From contig JAVKOQ010000169.1 of the NCBI GenBank assembly GCA_031835245.1, forward strand, positions 1 through 64,000: 64,000 nt of DNA, written 5' to 3'. Every line of letters starts with the position of its first letter. Position 1 is the stretch's first letter. This DNA is from Balamuthia mandrillaris. Taxonomy: Eukaryota > Discosea > Longamoebia > Balamuthiidae. The notes under the pieces were generated by a model that was not told the DNA's origin, made no database searches, and saw only the letters and a list, made by a program, of their open reading frames with translations. This document shows, piece after piece, positions 43,924 through 54,734 of the stretch. Both the position numbers and the translations under genes were made by a program.

Positions 43924-44871
43924 ATGCCCAAGTATTACTGCGACTACTGCGATATTTTCTTGACGCACGACTCGCCCTCCGTGCGCAAGTCTCACAACGA
44001 TGGATGGAAGCACAAAGCAGCGGTAAGGGCCTACTACGCCCAGTTTGAGTCACAGAACATCATCGACGAGAAGCTCAAAGAGTTTGAGGGCAAAATGGGT
44101 ACGATGCTCCTCCCTCTTTTCCTTTTTTTTTAAAAAAAAATAAGCCTTTCAATCTTCCAAACACTTTCGTTAACGAAATGAATATCAGCTGCATATGCAC
44201 CGTATGGGGTGGCACCAGGCGTTCCCCTCGTCTTCAATCCTCACGCCCCTCCTGCCGTGCCACCTCCACAACTATCAGGAGCACCACCTCCCTTCGCAGC
44301 GCCGCCAGGAGGTGTTCCGCCGCCAGGCGCCTTTCCACCTCCATTCATGGCGCCTCCACCGGGACAAGGAGGAGCGCCGCCAGGACCTCCTTACGGCGCA
44401 CCTCCTCCCTACTCCTCTTTTCCTCCTCCCTATTTTCCTCAACAACCTCCTCCATACGCCCCTTCTGCCTCTTCTGTTGCTGCTTCTTCCACCGCGACAA
44501 CCTCTTCTACCTCTACCTCTTCCTTCACCTCAACTGGCCCAGAACAGCAACAAAGCGATGAGGCCACTCTTAAACGAAAGAGAGAAGAGCAGGACAGAGG
44601 GAGTAACGGCGGACTGCTGCCTTCCCCACAAACGCAACAACCACCAATGTACCAACAAAACCTTGCCTCTCCTTATCCTCAACAAGAACAACAACAGAAC
44701 CCATGGTCTCACTTTCAATACCCACCGCAGCAACAACAGCAACAAGAACAAGATGACGATGACAGGGAAGGAGAGGATCATTACCAACAGCAACAACATC
44801 ATCAGCAACAGGAGGAAGAGGAAGAGGATGATGAGCAGAGAAAGAGAGCAAGGCTTACGCCGTTGGATTAG
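43924..44871 (+). CDS. SNRPC: U1 snRNP protein C (U1-C)
   Basis: U1-C stabilises pairing of U1 snRNA with the 5' splice site. The ATG at 43924 opens the conserved matrin-type C2H2 zinc finger [38 protein letters not shown] (C-x2-C-x12-H-x5-H), then the helix [15 protein letters not shown]. After one intron (about 44097-44188) a Pro/Gly-rich exon follows ([20 protein letters not shown]), and then a Gln-rich, acidic tail ([20 protein letters not shown]). The zinc finger matches the family almost exactly. The long Gln/Glu tail is an addition relative to human U1-C. Confidence 0.95.
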
Positions 44872-45133
44872 TGTTCTTGCAAGGTCACCAGACTGAAGAA
44901 GAAGAGGAAGAAACGCCTTAATAATCTTCACTGGCTTTTTTTTGTTTTGTTGTGATGCGCTAGAGAAACAAAAAAAATGACAATGAACAAAGGGTTTTTT
45001 TGGTTAGCGGTTGAAAAATAAAGTATGATCAGTTTGAGTGAACACAACAACAAAACAAAAAACATTCATGCCCCGCAGCTATCTATCTATCTATCTGCCC
45101 TCTAGCTACCATTACTCGCTCTCTATATCTGCT

Positions 45134-47613
45134 TCATTCATGCACGGTGGCATAAGTCCAAAGACGGGCTCGACAATCGCCACTCCCCGTGGCAAAAGCG
45201 TTGCCGCTGGGACTTACCGCCACGCTGATCACCGAGTTCTTGTGGCCTCTCAGCATGAGGTGGGTGGTGGCGCTGCGAGGATCCCAAAACTGGACGGAGC
45301 GGTCCTTGCTCCCGCTGATCAGCCAGTTGCCATCCGGGGAAAAGGCCACGGACAGCACAAAGTCCTTGTGTCCGTTGAAAGTGGAACGACAGCGGGAGCG
45401 CGAGCGTGACCCGGAGATGTCCCACAACTTTAGGGTCTTGTCCAAACTACCTGAGGCCAGTGTCTTGCCTGCATTCATCGAACAAATTAACAAAGTTGAG
45501 GGAGGGAAGGAGAGGGAGCGAGAGAACGAACCATCAGGAGAAAAGGCAACAGAATAAACAGAATCCAAGTGTCCCTCATAGCGTTCGAGGAAGTAGCCGG
45601 TCTGTGCATCCCATAACCGCACAATCCTATCAAGAGATCCGGCGGCTACTAGCCGTCCATCAGGGCTTATGGCCACTGATGTAACACCATCCTTTGGTCC
45701 CACTTCATCGTTTCCTAAAGTGAACATGCACTGTTTTTCAAACAAAAAAGGGTTTAAAAAGGCAGAAAATAAGAAATGCGAAGTTGAAGAAGTGAAAGAG
45801 TTTGACGTCGCAAACCTTGCCAGTTTCCATGTTCCAAATCTTGGCCTTTTTGTCCCCACTTCCAGAAACAATGAAACGACCGTCTGCTGAAAAGTCAACA
45901 GAGTATATGTCGAGCTCATGCCCCACAAAAGTGTGTCGAATAGTCTTCTTGTCAATGTCCCAAACCTTAACAGTCTTATCTTCCGCGCCAGCAGCGAGAT
46001 ATTTGCCATCAGGACTGAAGCACACCGAGCGAATATACAAATCTCCATCCTTTGCCTTCTCATCTGTAAATGTCCTATTAAAATACGACAAAGGCATTAG
46101 ATTGAAAGAGGCAGAGTAAGCGGCAGAGAAAGGCAAAATAACAAAACCTACCCCACTTTCACACCAGTATCCACATCATAGATTTGAGCACTGCGATTGC
46201 AGCCGGTAGCAAGAAAATTGCCATCGCTGCTAAAGCGAACACAACAGACCACGCTGCTGTGCTCTTCAGTGTGTTTCAGATCTATGGCAACCGTTTTGGT
46301 AACGCTGGGATTATATCCAACTAACCAATCATCTTTGCGTATACAGTTGCTTTCGTCTGTTTGTTTTAACATTTCGGAGGTTCTAAAGAGAAGAAAGTGG
46401 GGCCTTAGATGTTTGTTTGAAGTGATATTGCAAAATAGAAGGGGAAAGTAGGTACTCTTTCTCTTTGCTCATCACTTCAGGTTGGTTCCGCCTTTCCCGC
46501 TCAAGAGGAGGCGTTCGCTCGCGTTCTCTTTTTAATGAAAACACTTCCCCTGTGTGAATCAATGAGAGAAGTAAACAACTCGAATGATCACAAAAAAAAA
46601 AGGCATGAGTAAAAAAACACGCACCTCCATTTCCATCTTCTCGAGTATTTATAGGGGCCATTGTGAGGCTGTCCCCTGGTTCTTTTTTAGACTTTCGTGG
46701 TACGTCGCCAATTGGGCTGAGGTTTATTACAGATTTCGTTTGCTCAGAGTTGGAGTACGGCTGTGAGTCCCCGCGGGCACGCTTAGAAGAAGAGGAAGAA
46801 GGGGCAGAGGCTTGTGTTACAGTCGTGGAAGAGAATGGTCTCTTTCCTGAACTGTCTTGATTGAGTTCCATTGTGTAGTTTAATGCATTGTTGTTAAGCA
46901 TTGGGTTGCTCAGGATGCCTCCAAGTCCACCGATAGTTGGGGCTGTAAAAGGAGTAGTTCAGCATACACGAAAATAACGGAGTGAAAAGAGCTGAAGGAG
47001 AAACATACCTTTGTCGTGAATAGGGGCAGAGGGTGGGGGACCGCCAGAACGTGAAAGGTCTGAGCGAGAGGAAGAGGCAGAGAAGGCAGAGGATGGTGCT
47101 GTTCCAGGCATCGAACCAGAAGGACCTGCACTGTTACTTGAGTTCCCTTCAGTAGCTTGCCGCCTCCATCGCACTACTTCCTCCTCCAGTCTGGATAGAA
47201 CAACCAGCGATGAGAAGAGAGTTTGAAACAGAGAAAGGAAAAATGAGCGAGAAAGAAGAAGAGAAGAGTAAAGAAAGGACAACGACCAAGGGAAGAGAGG
47301 AAGAGAGTCACACTTACGTTTGCTTCATTTTGGTGTGGTTTCTCTCGAGTTCAAAGAGAGTCTGTTGTAGGTTCGACAGCTCATTGATCTGCGTTTGCAC
47401 TGGAACGAAAAGAAAAAAGCGAAAGGCAGTGAGAATACAGCATTAAGTGAGGTATTGATAAAGCAGCCACTCACATTTGCGCTCGTAGTCATCACGCTGC
47501 ATCTTGAACAGATTAACGTCGTGAGCGAGCGACTCAAACTCTTGTTTGAGACCATCTAGAAGCTCGGAGACCCTACTGGAGACCAGGGGCCGGTGCCCCT
47601 GAGAGGGATACAT
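45134..47613 (-). CDS. TUP1: TUP1-like WD40 transcriptional corepressor
   Basis: The N-terminal exon (ATG 47611-47613) contains [20 protein letters not shown] and the next [20 protein letters not shown]; together these form the coiled-coil Tup1 tetramerisation/Ssn6-binding helix. A Ser/Pro-rich linker with basic patches ([12 protein letters not shown]) follows. Seven WD repeats end the protein, e.g. [110 protein letters not shown] and [20 protein letters not shown], with the stop at 45134-45136. N-terminal helix plus seven blades identify Tup1/TupA rather than a generic WD protein. About nine exons. Confidence 0.93.
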
Positions 47614-48741
47614 TTTGCTGGTGGAAGAAGCGTTTGTGGGTGGTGCGGGCTGCAGTTCTGGTTTGTGTATTTTTTTTCTCTTTGGTAAGTCGCTCCCTTT
47701 TTACGTTGCGTTTTTAGAGGGAAAGGGACACACGTACTGAAGAGGTTGTGAATAGAAACAAGCAACAGGATGTGTTGATTTAAAGAAGAGGAGAATAGAA
47801 AAATAAAATAAATCCCAAAAAAAGTCGAGGTGATGCCGCTGTGTGTTGTTGGAGTGAAAGAGGGCTGGAAGATTAGCAGACTAAGCAGGAAACAAACACA
47901 ACCATAATCTTTTTTTTTTACCCTCTTTGTTGGTTTTTGGTTCCGTCCGCAAAGCACACTACTTTTTTTTTGTCTGCCTTCTCTTCCAAAAAAAAAAAAC
48001 TCAAAAGAAAACAAAAACCGTTATGCCTTCCCTCGAGCACCCCCGTTGTCACAAGTTCTGCACCAAAAACAAAAACTTGGTGGTTCACACAAAGAGAGGG
48101 AGAGAAAAGCACAAAAAAAAGCACCCAGTTCCCGCTTCGTTGGCTCTTTTTTCCTTTTTGCCCTTGAAAAAGCAAAAACTCAAAAACACAACAGAAAGCA
48201 TAAAAAGTAGAAAAAGAATCAGGAAAAAAAAAAATTAAAAGGCAGGCAGGTGCAAATGAAAATGAGACCGTTGTAGGGATGGATGGGAAAAACGGTGGAA
48301 ATTGAACCGGAAGATATAGATCAGGTGCGTTGTCCTTTTATAGGCCGTTTGCTTAATAGGTGGTCAAGTCGTCACCCACCCCGCCTTATTCTGAGGCTTT
48401 TGGTCATGACTTTTCAGATCCTGCACTGTTCCCGCCATTTTTTTTTTTTTGGGAAGAGAGTGAGTTTTCTCACTCACTCTGGTTTTGCCAAAGCGGGCGT
48501 GCCTACGAGCGGGGGGGGGGGGTCTCATGCGATGTGATGCGTATGAAATCTGAGGCAAAACACGAACAAAACAGAGAAAACTGAGCTAAAACAAACAATA
48601 AGAGCGGAGTGACAGGCACACAGACGACCACACACACACACACGCTCTCCTTTTAAAAAAATGTAGCAGCGGGAGGAAAGCAGACAAAAACGTCAATACC
48701 CAAAAAAAAAGAGTAGCAAATAATACTACACAAAGCAGAGA
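47614..48741. promoter_or_regulatory. divergent intergenic region upstream of TUP1 and the Sfr1-like gene
   Basis: About 1.1 kb with many A/T homopolymers (47910, 47962, 47990, 48228, 48440) and a poly-G run of about 12 near 48510. A short + ORF at 48024-48238 (PSLEHPRCHKFCTKNKN and a lysine-rich tail) and another at 48283 (GKTVEIEPEDIDQ before GTGCGT) are too weak to call. The second might be a non-coding or upstream exon of the following gene. Confidence 0.45.
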
Positions 48742-49523
48742 ATGTTGCACGCCGCCGTTGCCAGAGCGTTTGTGGAGAACCAGCACAAGCCCATGTTCAT
48801 GGAGGAGATCCTTCGTCATGTTCACCGCACACAGAGCAGTGGTTGCAGCGAGAGCCAGTTGCAGTACGTTTAGTTGCGCCTTTTGTGTAAACCAGCCGAA
48901 CCTAACACGCCTGCATCCAGACAGGTGTTAGATGAGCTGGTGGAGTCTCGCAGACTCAGAAAAAGAGTCTTTGACCGATGCACTCTTTACTGGACAAGAA
49001 AGCTTTTCGAAAGTGAAGAGCTACCAACTTCAGAGTAAGCCCCTCTCTTTCTCGTTCTCCCTGCATTTTGTTTTCTTCCCTCGCTGATGAGTTTTTGTAA
49101 CCGGAAGCTCTTTCTCTTTGTTGGACGAAGGCTATGCCGATATGATAGCAGAGATTAGTTGTTTGAGACATAAGCTGGAGCTGTTAGATTCCACAACAAA
49201 CACAGATGAACCAGAGAGTGTTCTGCCTCCCCTCTCCTCTGTAGCAACGCCGCACCACACCTCATTCGCCATCAAGGCGAGAGAGGCGGAGATCTTACGC
49301 ATTGAAGAAGATACAACAAAGGTTGGTGCAATCTTTCTCTGATTTTGTATCGCCAAAAATAGCCTAACATTTTTGTTCTTAGTGGATGAACGTGGTGGAA
49401 CTGGCAACAGAACAGATACTGGCATGCCCTGTTGGTACTCAAGCACAAACGGCAGAAGAGCTATTCGCTGCATTAGGGATGGAACGAACAGAACTTCTTC
49501 GCTTAGGTTTGGTCCATGATTGA
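48742..49523 (+). CDS. winged-helix protein with Mei5/Sfr1-like C-terminus (tentative)
   Basis: Four exons with consistent phases. The ATG at 48742 gives LHAAVARAFVENQHKPMFME, EILRHVHRTQ and then QQVLDELVESRRLRKRVFDR, CTLYW, which has the helix-turn-helix-wing pattern seen in Hop2-type winged helices. A Leu-rich helix follows (ADMIAEISCLRHKLELLD). The end reads REAEILRIEEDTTKWMNVVE, LATEQILACP, AEELFAALGMERTELLRL, with the stop at 49521-49523. The coiled coil, a K/W helix and a short Leu-rich domain resemble the C-terminal region of Sfr1/Mei5, the Swi5 partner that helps Rad51/Dmc1. That link is a pattern judgement with few conserved residues. The 3' end lies 67 bp from the TFB4 stop. Confidence 0.45.
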
Positions 49524-49590
49524 ATTTAGAGAAATAATCACCAACTATGTGCATCGTTTATTCTGCTGTGCTCTTCTGATATTCGTTTGC

Positions 49591-50879
49591 TTAGTTGCTT
49601 GTCTTACTTGCCGCTCTCTCTTTTGCTCTTTTAATCATCATCTTGGGCAGCGCTGGCAAAGCGAACTTGGTGCTGCAGGACACGAGAGCTCGTCAACAAA
49701 CAACAGATAGAGGAGAGAGAAAGCGAAGAGGGAACAGAGAATGGGAGTGGTAGTAGACAGCGGAAGATGACTTACCCACAGGTAGAGCACGTTGGCGTAA
49801 ACGTACAAAATACTAACAAAGGAAGTGAAAAGGGGCACTTGTGAACACCAAACTCCGCAAAGTCAGGAACAAATGGGAGCTACGTACTGGAAAGGCATAC
49901 AGAGCAGACGTATCCCATGTCTATCACCTTCTTGTGACAAAAGCAAGAGGCGCGGTAATCCACGTCCGTTTGGCGTGGCAAATACAGGAACCGACGCGAG
50001 TAACAATCGACAATGAATGTGGACTGTGCTCAGTGAAAAGACAACGTAAGTCAAGAGAGAGAAAGAGAGAGAGAGAGAGAAGAGACTAAACCAATAAGTA
50101 TTGCAGCAAGCCATCCTGTCTCGACGGTTTCAGATATATGCCATCGGTAAGGTGTGCCGCTTGTTGCAAAAATGTGGACTCATGCGAAGACAGTATACAG
50201 GAATCCACTGGTATGTTCTTGTTGTCCCAAAGATAAGTATATTAGAGCAGAAACAGAAGAAGAAAGACTCGTTTGCAGAGAAAGAAGAGAGGAGATGGTT
50301 GTTTTAAAAGAAAAGCAAGAAGAGCGTGAGGAAGAGATACATACTTGTTTCTGAGCAGAGAAAATGCAGTTCATGATAGGAATATACTGAGCAGAAACAT
50401 CAGGGGATACTTGCACTACCAACAGCCTTGCTGAGAGGTTTCCAGCCCCGCTGTGTTCTGTCTTCAGCCGGTTTATGTCTTTGTTATTTATTGTTGTTAG
50501 CCCAAGAAGAAACAAAGAGGCAGAGGAAGAATAGCAACAACGTACGACATAAAGCCAAGGAGAGTGCCGCTGAAAACTTGGACTCTTGGTTTTCTGTTTC
50601 GCTTTAGGTTCATGAGCTGCCCTCAGAACAGGAAAGAAAAGAAGAGATAACGGTGGAATAGAGGAAGCTAATAGACGAAACTACAACGAACCAGAAGGCA
50701 CGGGCTCCTGTGCTAACCGCAAAAGGCCGTTGTGAATATGGGTCTTAATGAACTCAAAGTTGTGCATTTTGTGCTTTAGTTCTTCTTTGGCGACATCCTC
50801 TCCCGTTGGTGGAAATAGATACCGGCTGTTGCGGTGCACGGCGCAACGAACACAATGAAAGGAGGAGAAGAACGACCAA

Positions 50880-50910
<31 letters not shown>

Positions 50911-51517
50911 AAGAAGAAGAAGAAGAAGAAGAAGAAGAAGAAGAAGAAGAAGAAGAAGAAGAAGAAGAAGAAGAAGAAGAAGAAGAAGAAGAACATAAGA
51001 CAACAACATAAGACAACAACAACAACAAGAAGCAGAAGAATAAAGACAGAAGAGAAAACTGTTGGAAGAGGACTGAAGAATGAAGTGATAAAGCAAGCAA
51101 ACCTTTCGGTGACGTGAGAGGCGATAACGGCCAAAAGGTTGTGGGCGTGCAGCATCATGAAGGCCTTCAGGAAGACCGACATGTGCTCCAAAAATGTGTG
51201 CAAGTCGATGAGAACAGGTTCTCCGTCACTGCACACGTGCAAGACAAAGTTAAACACGAAGACAACAAGAAGAAAGGCCAAAAAGGAGTTTCATCCTCGA
51301 ACCTTGCGGAGGAGGAACCTGCGTTGGTTCGTTTGGCCCAGGCGAAAGGGTTCGTGTCGATGACCACCACCAATAGACTTGGATCATCTGTGCCTCACAA
51401 ATGGTCAAGAACAACAAACTAACCAAGTGAAGAGAAGGGGGAAAAAAAACAGGTAGGGGCGTTGGGAGCGAAACCTTCAGAACGTCGCTCTATTCCTGCT
51501 GCTCCGCCGCTCTCCAT
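49591..51517 (-). CDS. TFB4: TFIIH subunit TFB4/p34 (GTF2H3)
   Basis: Core TFIIH subunit pairing with p44 in transcription and excision repair. A short first exon (ATG 51515-51517, MESGGAAGIERRSE) splices to DDPSLLVVVIDTNPFAWA, the start of the vWA-like domain. Then FMMLHAHNLLAVIASHVTE, NSRYLFPPTGEDVAKEELK, AGNLSARLLVVQVSPDVSA, QYIPIMNCIFSAQKQ and FLQQAAHLTDGIYLKPSRQD follow. The C-terminal zinc-binding part reads VDYRASCFCHKKVIDMGYVC, SVCLS, then FCTFTPTCSTCG, and a last exon FALPALPKMMIKRAKERA with the stop at 49591-49593. All family landmarks are present in order. An intron holds (CTT)n on the sense strand at 50881-50992. The gene is divergent from the S28 peptidase. Confidence 0.92.
50881..50992 (-). 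repeat. intronic (CTT)n microsatellite in TFB4, about 37 units
   Basis: Pure aag units on the + strand, (CTT)n on the sense strand. It is the same unit and sense orientation as the tract in the DENND10 intron, in an unrelated gene on the other strand. Confidence 0.95.
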
Positions 51518-51550
51518 CTTTCCCCCAGTGTTTTTTTAATGAAAGTATCG

Positions 51551-51629
51551 GGTCGTCGCGAAGAGGAACCATTCCCACCAGGATTTTATCAGGTCGTCGC
51601 GATTTTAAAGTGATTCAGGTCGTCCTGAA
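51551..51629. promoter_or_regulatory. three GTCGTC-centred dyads in a divergent promoter
   Basis: ggtcgtcgcg at 51551-51560, ggtcgtcgcg at 51592-51601 and ggtcgtcctg at 51618-51627. Each GTCGTC core is flanked by a short inverted repeat: tcg...cga, atc...gat, and ttcag...ctgaa (the last perfect, 51614-51629). They lie between the TFB4 and S28 peptidase start codons (51518-51806) and this exact motif was not seen elsewhere in the window. Function is unknown. Confidence 0.5.
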
Positions 51630-51759
51630 CATCATGGAGGGGTCACCCACTGGCAAGTGATACCGCATTCGGTGGGAAAGGGATCGCTTTTTCCAGCGCG
51701 CACTTCCTGCTTGCAACTTGCTGAACCTGAAACCTTCCCTCCAACCAAGAGGAAGGAGG

Positions 51760-51795
<36 letters not shown>

Positions 51796-51806
51796 CACAC
51801 TCAAAA

Positions 51807-53272
51807 ATGACGATGACGTGGCCTCGCTCTCAGCATGGCAGTAGTAATGGTAATGCTCCTCATCACGGCATTACCGTGAACAGGAGGAGCGTGCAGCTGC
51901 TGGTCTTTTGCTGTTTGGTGGTGTTGGTGCACTGTACGGCTGCGTCCTCAAACCCTCCCTCTTACAAGGAGAACTGGTTCATGCAAACGACCGACCACTT
52001 CAACTCGCAAATAACACCACCCCAATACCAGCAGCGTTACCTCACCATCGCTTCCTCCTCCTTCTGCCAACAACAGCCGCCTCAACCTCCCTCTGCCCCT
52101 TCTTCCGTCCTCTCTTATTCTTTCTCTTCCCAAGGTTCTTCGTCCCAACAACAAAGCTGCCCCTCCTCCTCCTCACCACCCTCCTATATATTCTTCTATA
52201 CGGGTAACGAGGGAGACATTACGGGCTTTTGGGAGAACACTGGCTTTGTCTTCGAGCTGGCAGAGACGGCTCCTTTCAAAGGCAAAACGTTGGTGGTGTT
52301 CGCAGAGCATCGCTTCTACGGTAAGAGCCTTCCTTACGGCCCCAAACTCAGCTTCCAGACGCCCTACATAGGACTCCTCTCCATCGAGCAGGCATTGGCC
52401 GACTATGCGCTCCTCGTCTCCCATTTGAAGGCCGTGTACTCTGCTCCGAATGCCAAAGTTGTGGCCTTTGGTGGTTCCTATGGTACCTCTCCTTTTATCT
52501 ATTTTTTTCTCCCGCCTCTCCTCTGTCTTCTTCCTTATGCCACATTATTCTCTGCTTCTCTCGCTCATCGCATGTTCTCTTCATGCTCTGTTCTGTTCCC
52601 TCTGACCTGCATTTTTTGTCACCCACAAAAGGAGGAATGTTGAGCGCATACTTTCGCATGAAGTATCCGCACATAGTGGATGCAGCATTGGCGGCCTCTG
52701 CACCTGTTCTTATCGTGTCGGGCAGCGAAACGGACTACTATGAAACCGTTACGAACGACTTTGCTGCTGCTGATAGCCGATGTCCCGATATCGTGCGTAA
52801 GGGCTTCTCTGAGGTGCTTCGTTTGGCCGCTCAAGGTTAGCAGTGCTTCTTTTCTATCACGAAATAAACAACAAAACAAACTAAAACACACAAAAGGTCC
52901 GAAAGGATTAGCAGAGCTAAGCAAAGAGTTTAGCCTATGCAAGCCGTTGCGGGACCAACACGACGTGGAGCACTTGATTCTCTGGGCAGAAAATGGCTAT
53001 GGTACTTTAGCCATGATGGATTATCCCTACCCTACCAATTTTCTCGCCCCGTTACCAGCTTGGCCCGTCAAAGCGGCCTGCAACACCCTCCTTCGCTATC
53101 AGGACCAGCCCCTGAAAGCGTTGGCTTTGTCTGCTGGCCTCTTCTTCAATGGCACCACTTCCTCTGTTCCTTGCTTTGACATCTACGAAGAGTTTGTTGA
53201 ATGCGCTGATCAAACCGGATGTGGCACTGGTAATCATCATTCTCTCCCTCTTCTTGTTTTTCATGCTTCTCT

Positions 53273-53346
<74 letters not shown>

Positions 53347-53348
53347 CT

Positions 53349-53381
<33 letters not shown>

Positions 53382-53414
53382 GCCTGCTCCTGCTCCTGTC
53401 CTGTCCTGCTCCTG

Positions 53415-53456
<42 letters not shown>

Positions 53457-54339
53457 CCTGTCTCTCTGCTCCTGCTCCTGCTCCTGCTCCTCCTGTTCGC
53501 TCCTGCTCCTGCTCCTGCCTCCCTTCCTCCTGCTCCTGCTCCTGCTCCTCCTCCTGCTCCTCCTGCTCCTCCTGCTCCTCCTGCTCCTCCTGTCCCCTCC
53601 TCCTCCCCTCCGCTCCTGCTCCCTCCTCCCTCCTCCTCCTCCTGCTCCTCCCTCCCTCCCTCCTGCTCCCTCCTCTTCTCCCTCCTGCTCCTCCTCCTCC
53701 TCCTCCTCCTCCTCCTCCTCCTGCTCCTCCTCCTCCTGCTCCTCCTCCTCCTCTCCTCCTCCTCCTCCTCCTCCTCCTCCTCCCTCCTCCTCCTCCTCCT
53801 CCTGCTCCTCCTCCTCCTCCTCTCTGCTCTTCTCTTTACTAAGGCAAGACATATTCCTGAATAATAGGCCCAGCGGGACTTTCATGGGACTACCAAGTCT
53901 GTACTGAAGTAATCTATTTGCCCAGCACCAACAATGTAACCGACATGTTTGTTCCGCGTCAATGGACTCTAGAGAAGCAAAGTCAGTACTGCCAAAAGAA
54001 ATGGGGAGTTGAGCCTCGTCCTGGTTGGCTTGACATTCAATACGGTGGAGGTCAGTATTACCAAGTTATAGTTCTTCTTCGTCTTCTTTTCCACTCACAT
54101 GAATGCTTTTGGTTCCAGGTAACCTGAATGGAAGCAGCAATATCATATTCTCGAACGGGTTGTTGGATCCCTGGCACACGGGAGGCATCCTTCATTCCCT
54201 CTCAGACACGCTAGTGGCCATCGTCATAAAGGATGGAGCTCACCACCTGGACCTCCGTGGCTCCAATCCAGCCGATCCAGCCAGCGTCACCGAAGCACGT
54301 CGTCAGGAAGCTGCTCTTCTGACCAAGTGGCTTGCGTAA
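51807..54339 (+). CDS. S28-family serine carboxypeptidase (lysosomal Pro-X carboxypeptidase/DPP7-like)
   Basis: The ATG at 51807 is followed by a hydrophobic segment (VQLLVFCCLVVLVHC), a signal peptide or anchor. Family landmarks: WFMQTTDHFNSQ, YIFFYTGNEGDITGFWENTG, VVFAEHRFYGKSLPYG, LSIEQALADYALLVSHLK, the nucleophile site FGGSYG|GMLSAYFRMKYPH, ALAASAPVLIV, DIYEEFVECADQTGCGTG, GPAGLSWDYQVCTE, RQWTLEKQSQYCQKKWG, NIIFSNGLLDPWHTGGI with the catalytic Asp, and IKDGAHHLDLRGSNPADPAS with the catalytic His. It should cleave after Pro near peptide ends in an acidic, endo-lysosomal or secreted setting. A Ser/Gln-rich insert (about 52065-52185) is unusual. An intron of about 630 bp contains the CTCCTG tract. 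The stop is 45 bp from that of the CLU gene, tail to tail. Confidence 0.93.
53270..53835 (+). repeat. (CTCCTG)n and (CTC)n intronic tract
   Basis: About 560 bp of degenerate ctcctg hexamers passing into ctc-rich units, within one intron (donor GTAATC at about 53229, acceptor TAATAG|GCCC at about 53871) of the S28 peptidase gene. It produces long open frames on both strands by composition alone. The pyrimidine strand is the sense strand. Confidence 0.95.
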
Positions 54340-54383
54340 GAATAGATACATCCACCCATCTTTTTTAATCTTTTCAGTGACAG

Positions 54384-54636
54384 TTACAAGTTCCATCGTT
54401 GGGAGAGATATTTGGGCAGTTCAAGGCCCAGACACTCCAACTCTCCCAACAAGTCCAACAGCTCAAACGTCCATTGCCTATCGTACTGCAGCAGACTCCA
54501 CTCCGACTCTTGCAGCTCTGTCTGTTGTGTTTGGGGTGACTCTTCCTTGTCCTTATTGTTGCCGTCTTCCGTGATGGAAGTGCCATAAACCATTCCTGCC
54601 TGCTTGCAACTCAACCACCGGTTTTCCATCATCTAT

Positions 54637-54685
<49 letters not shown>

Positions 54686-54688
54686 GAT

Positions 54689-54734
<46 letters not shown>

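Noticed and set aside
48024-48238. Small + frame with CHKFC and a lysine-rich tail
   Set aside because: Short, A-rich by composition, and no recognisable family; it lies among homopolymers in an intergenic region.
52680-53907. Open frames of 250-390 codons on both strands in the S28 peptidase region
   Set aside because: Produced by the (CTCCTG)n/(CTC)n intron repeat; the real exons are defined by peptidase family sequence.
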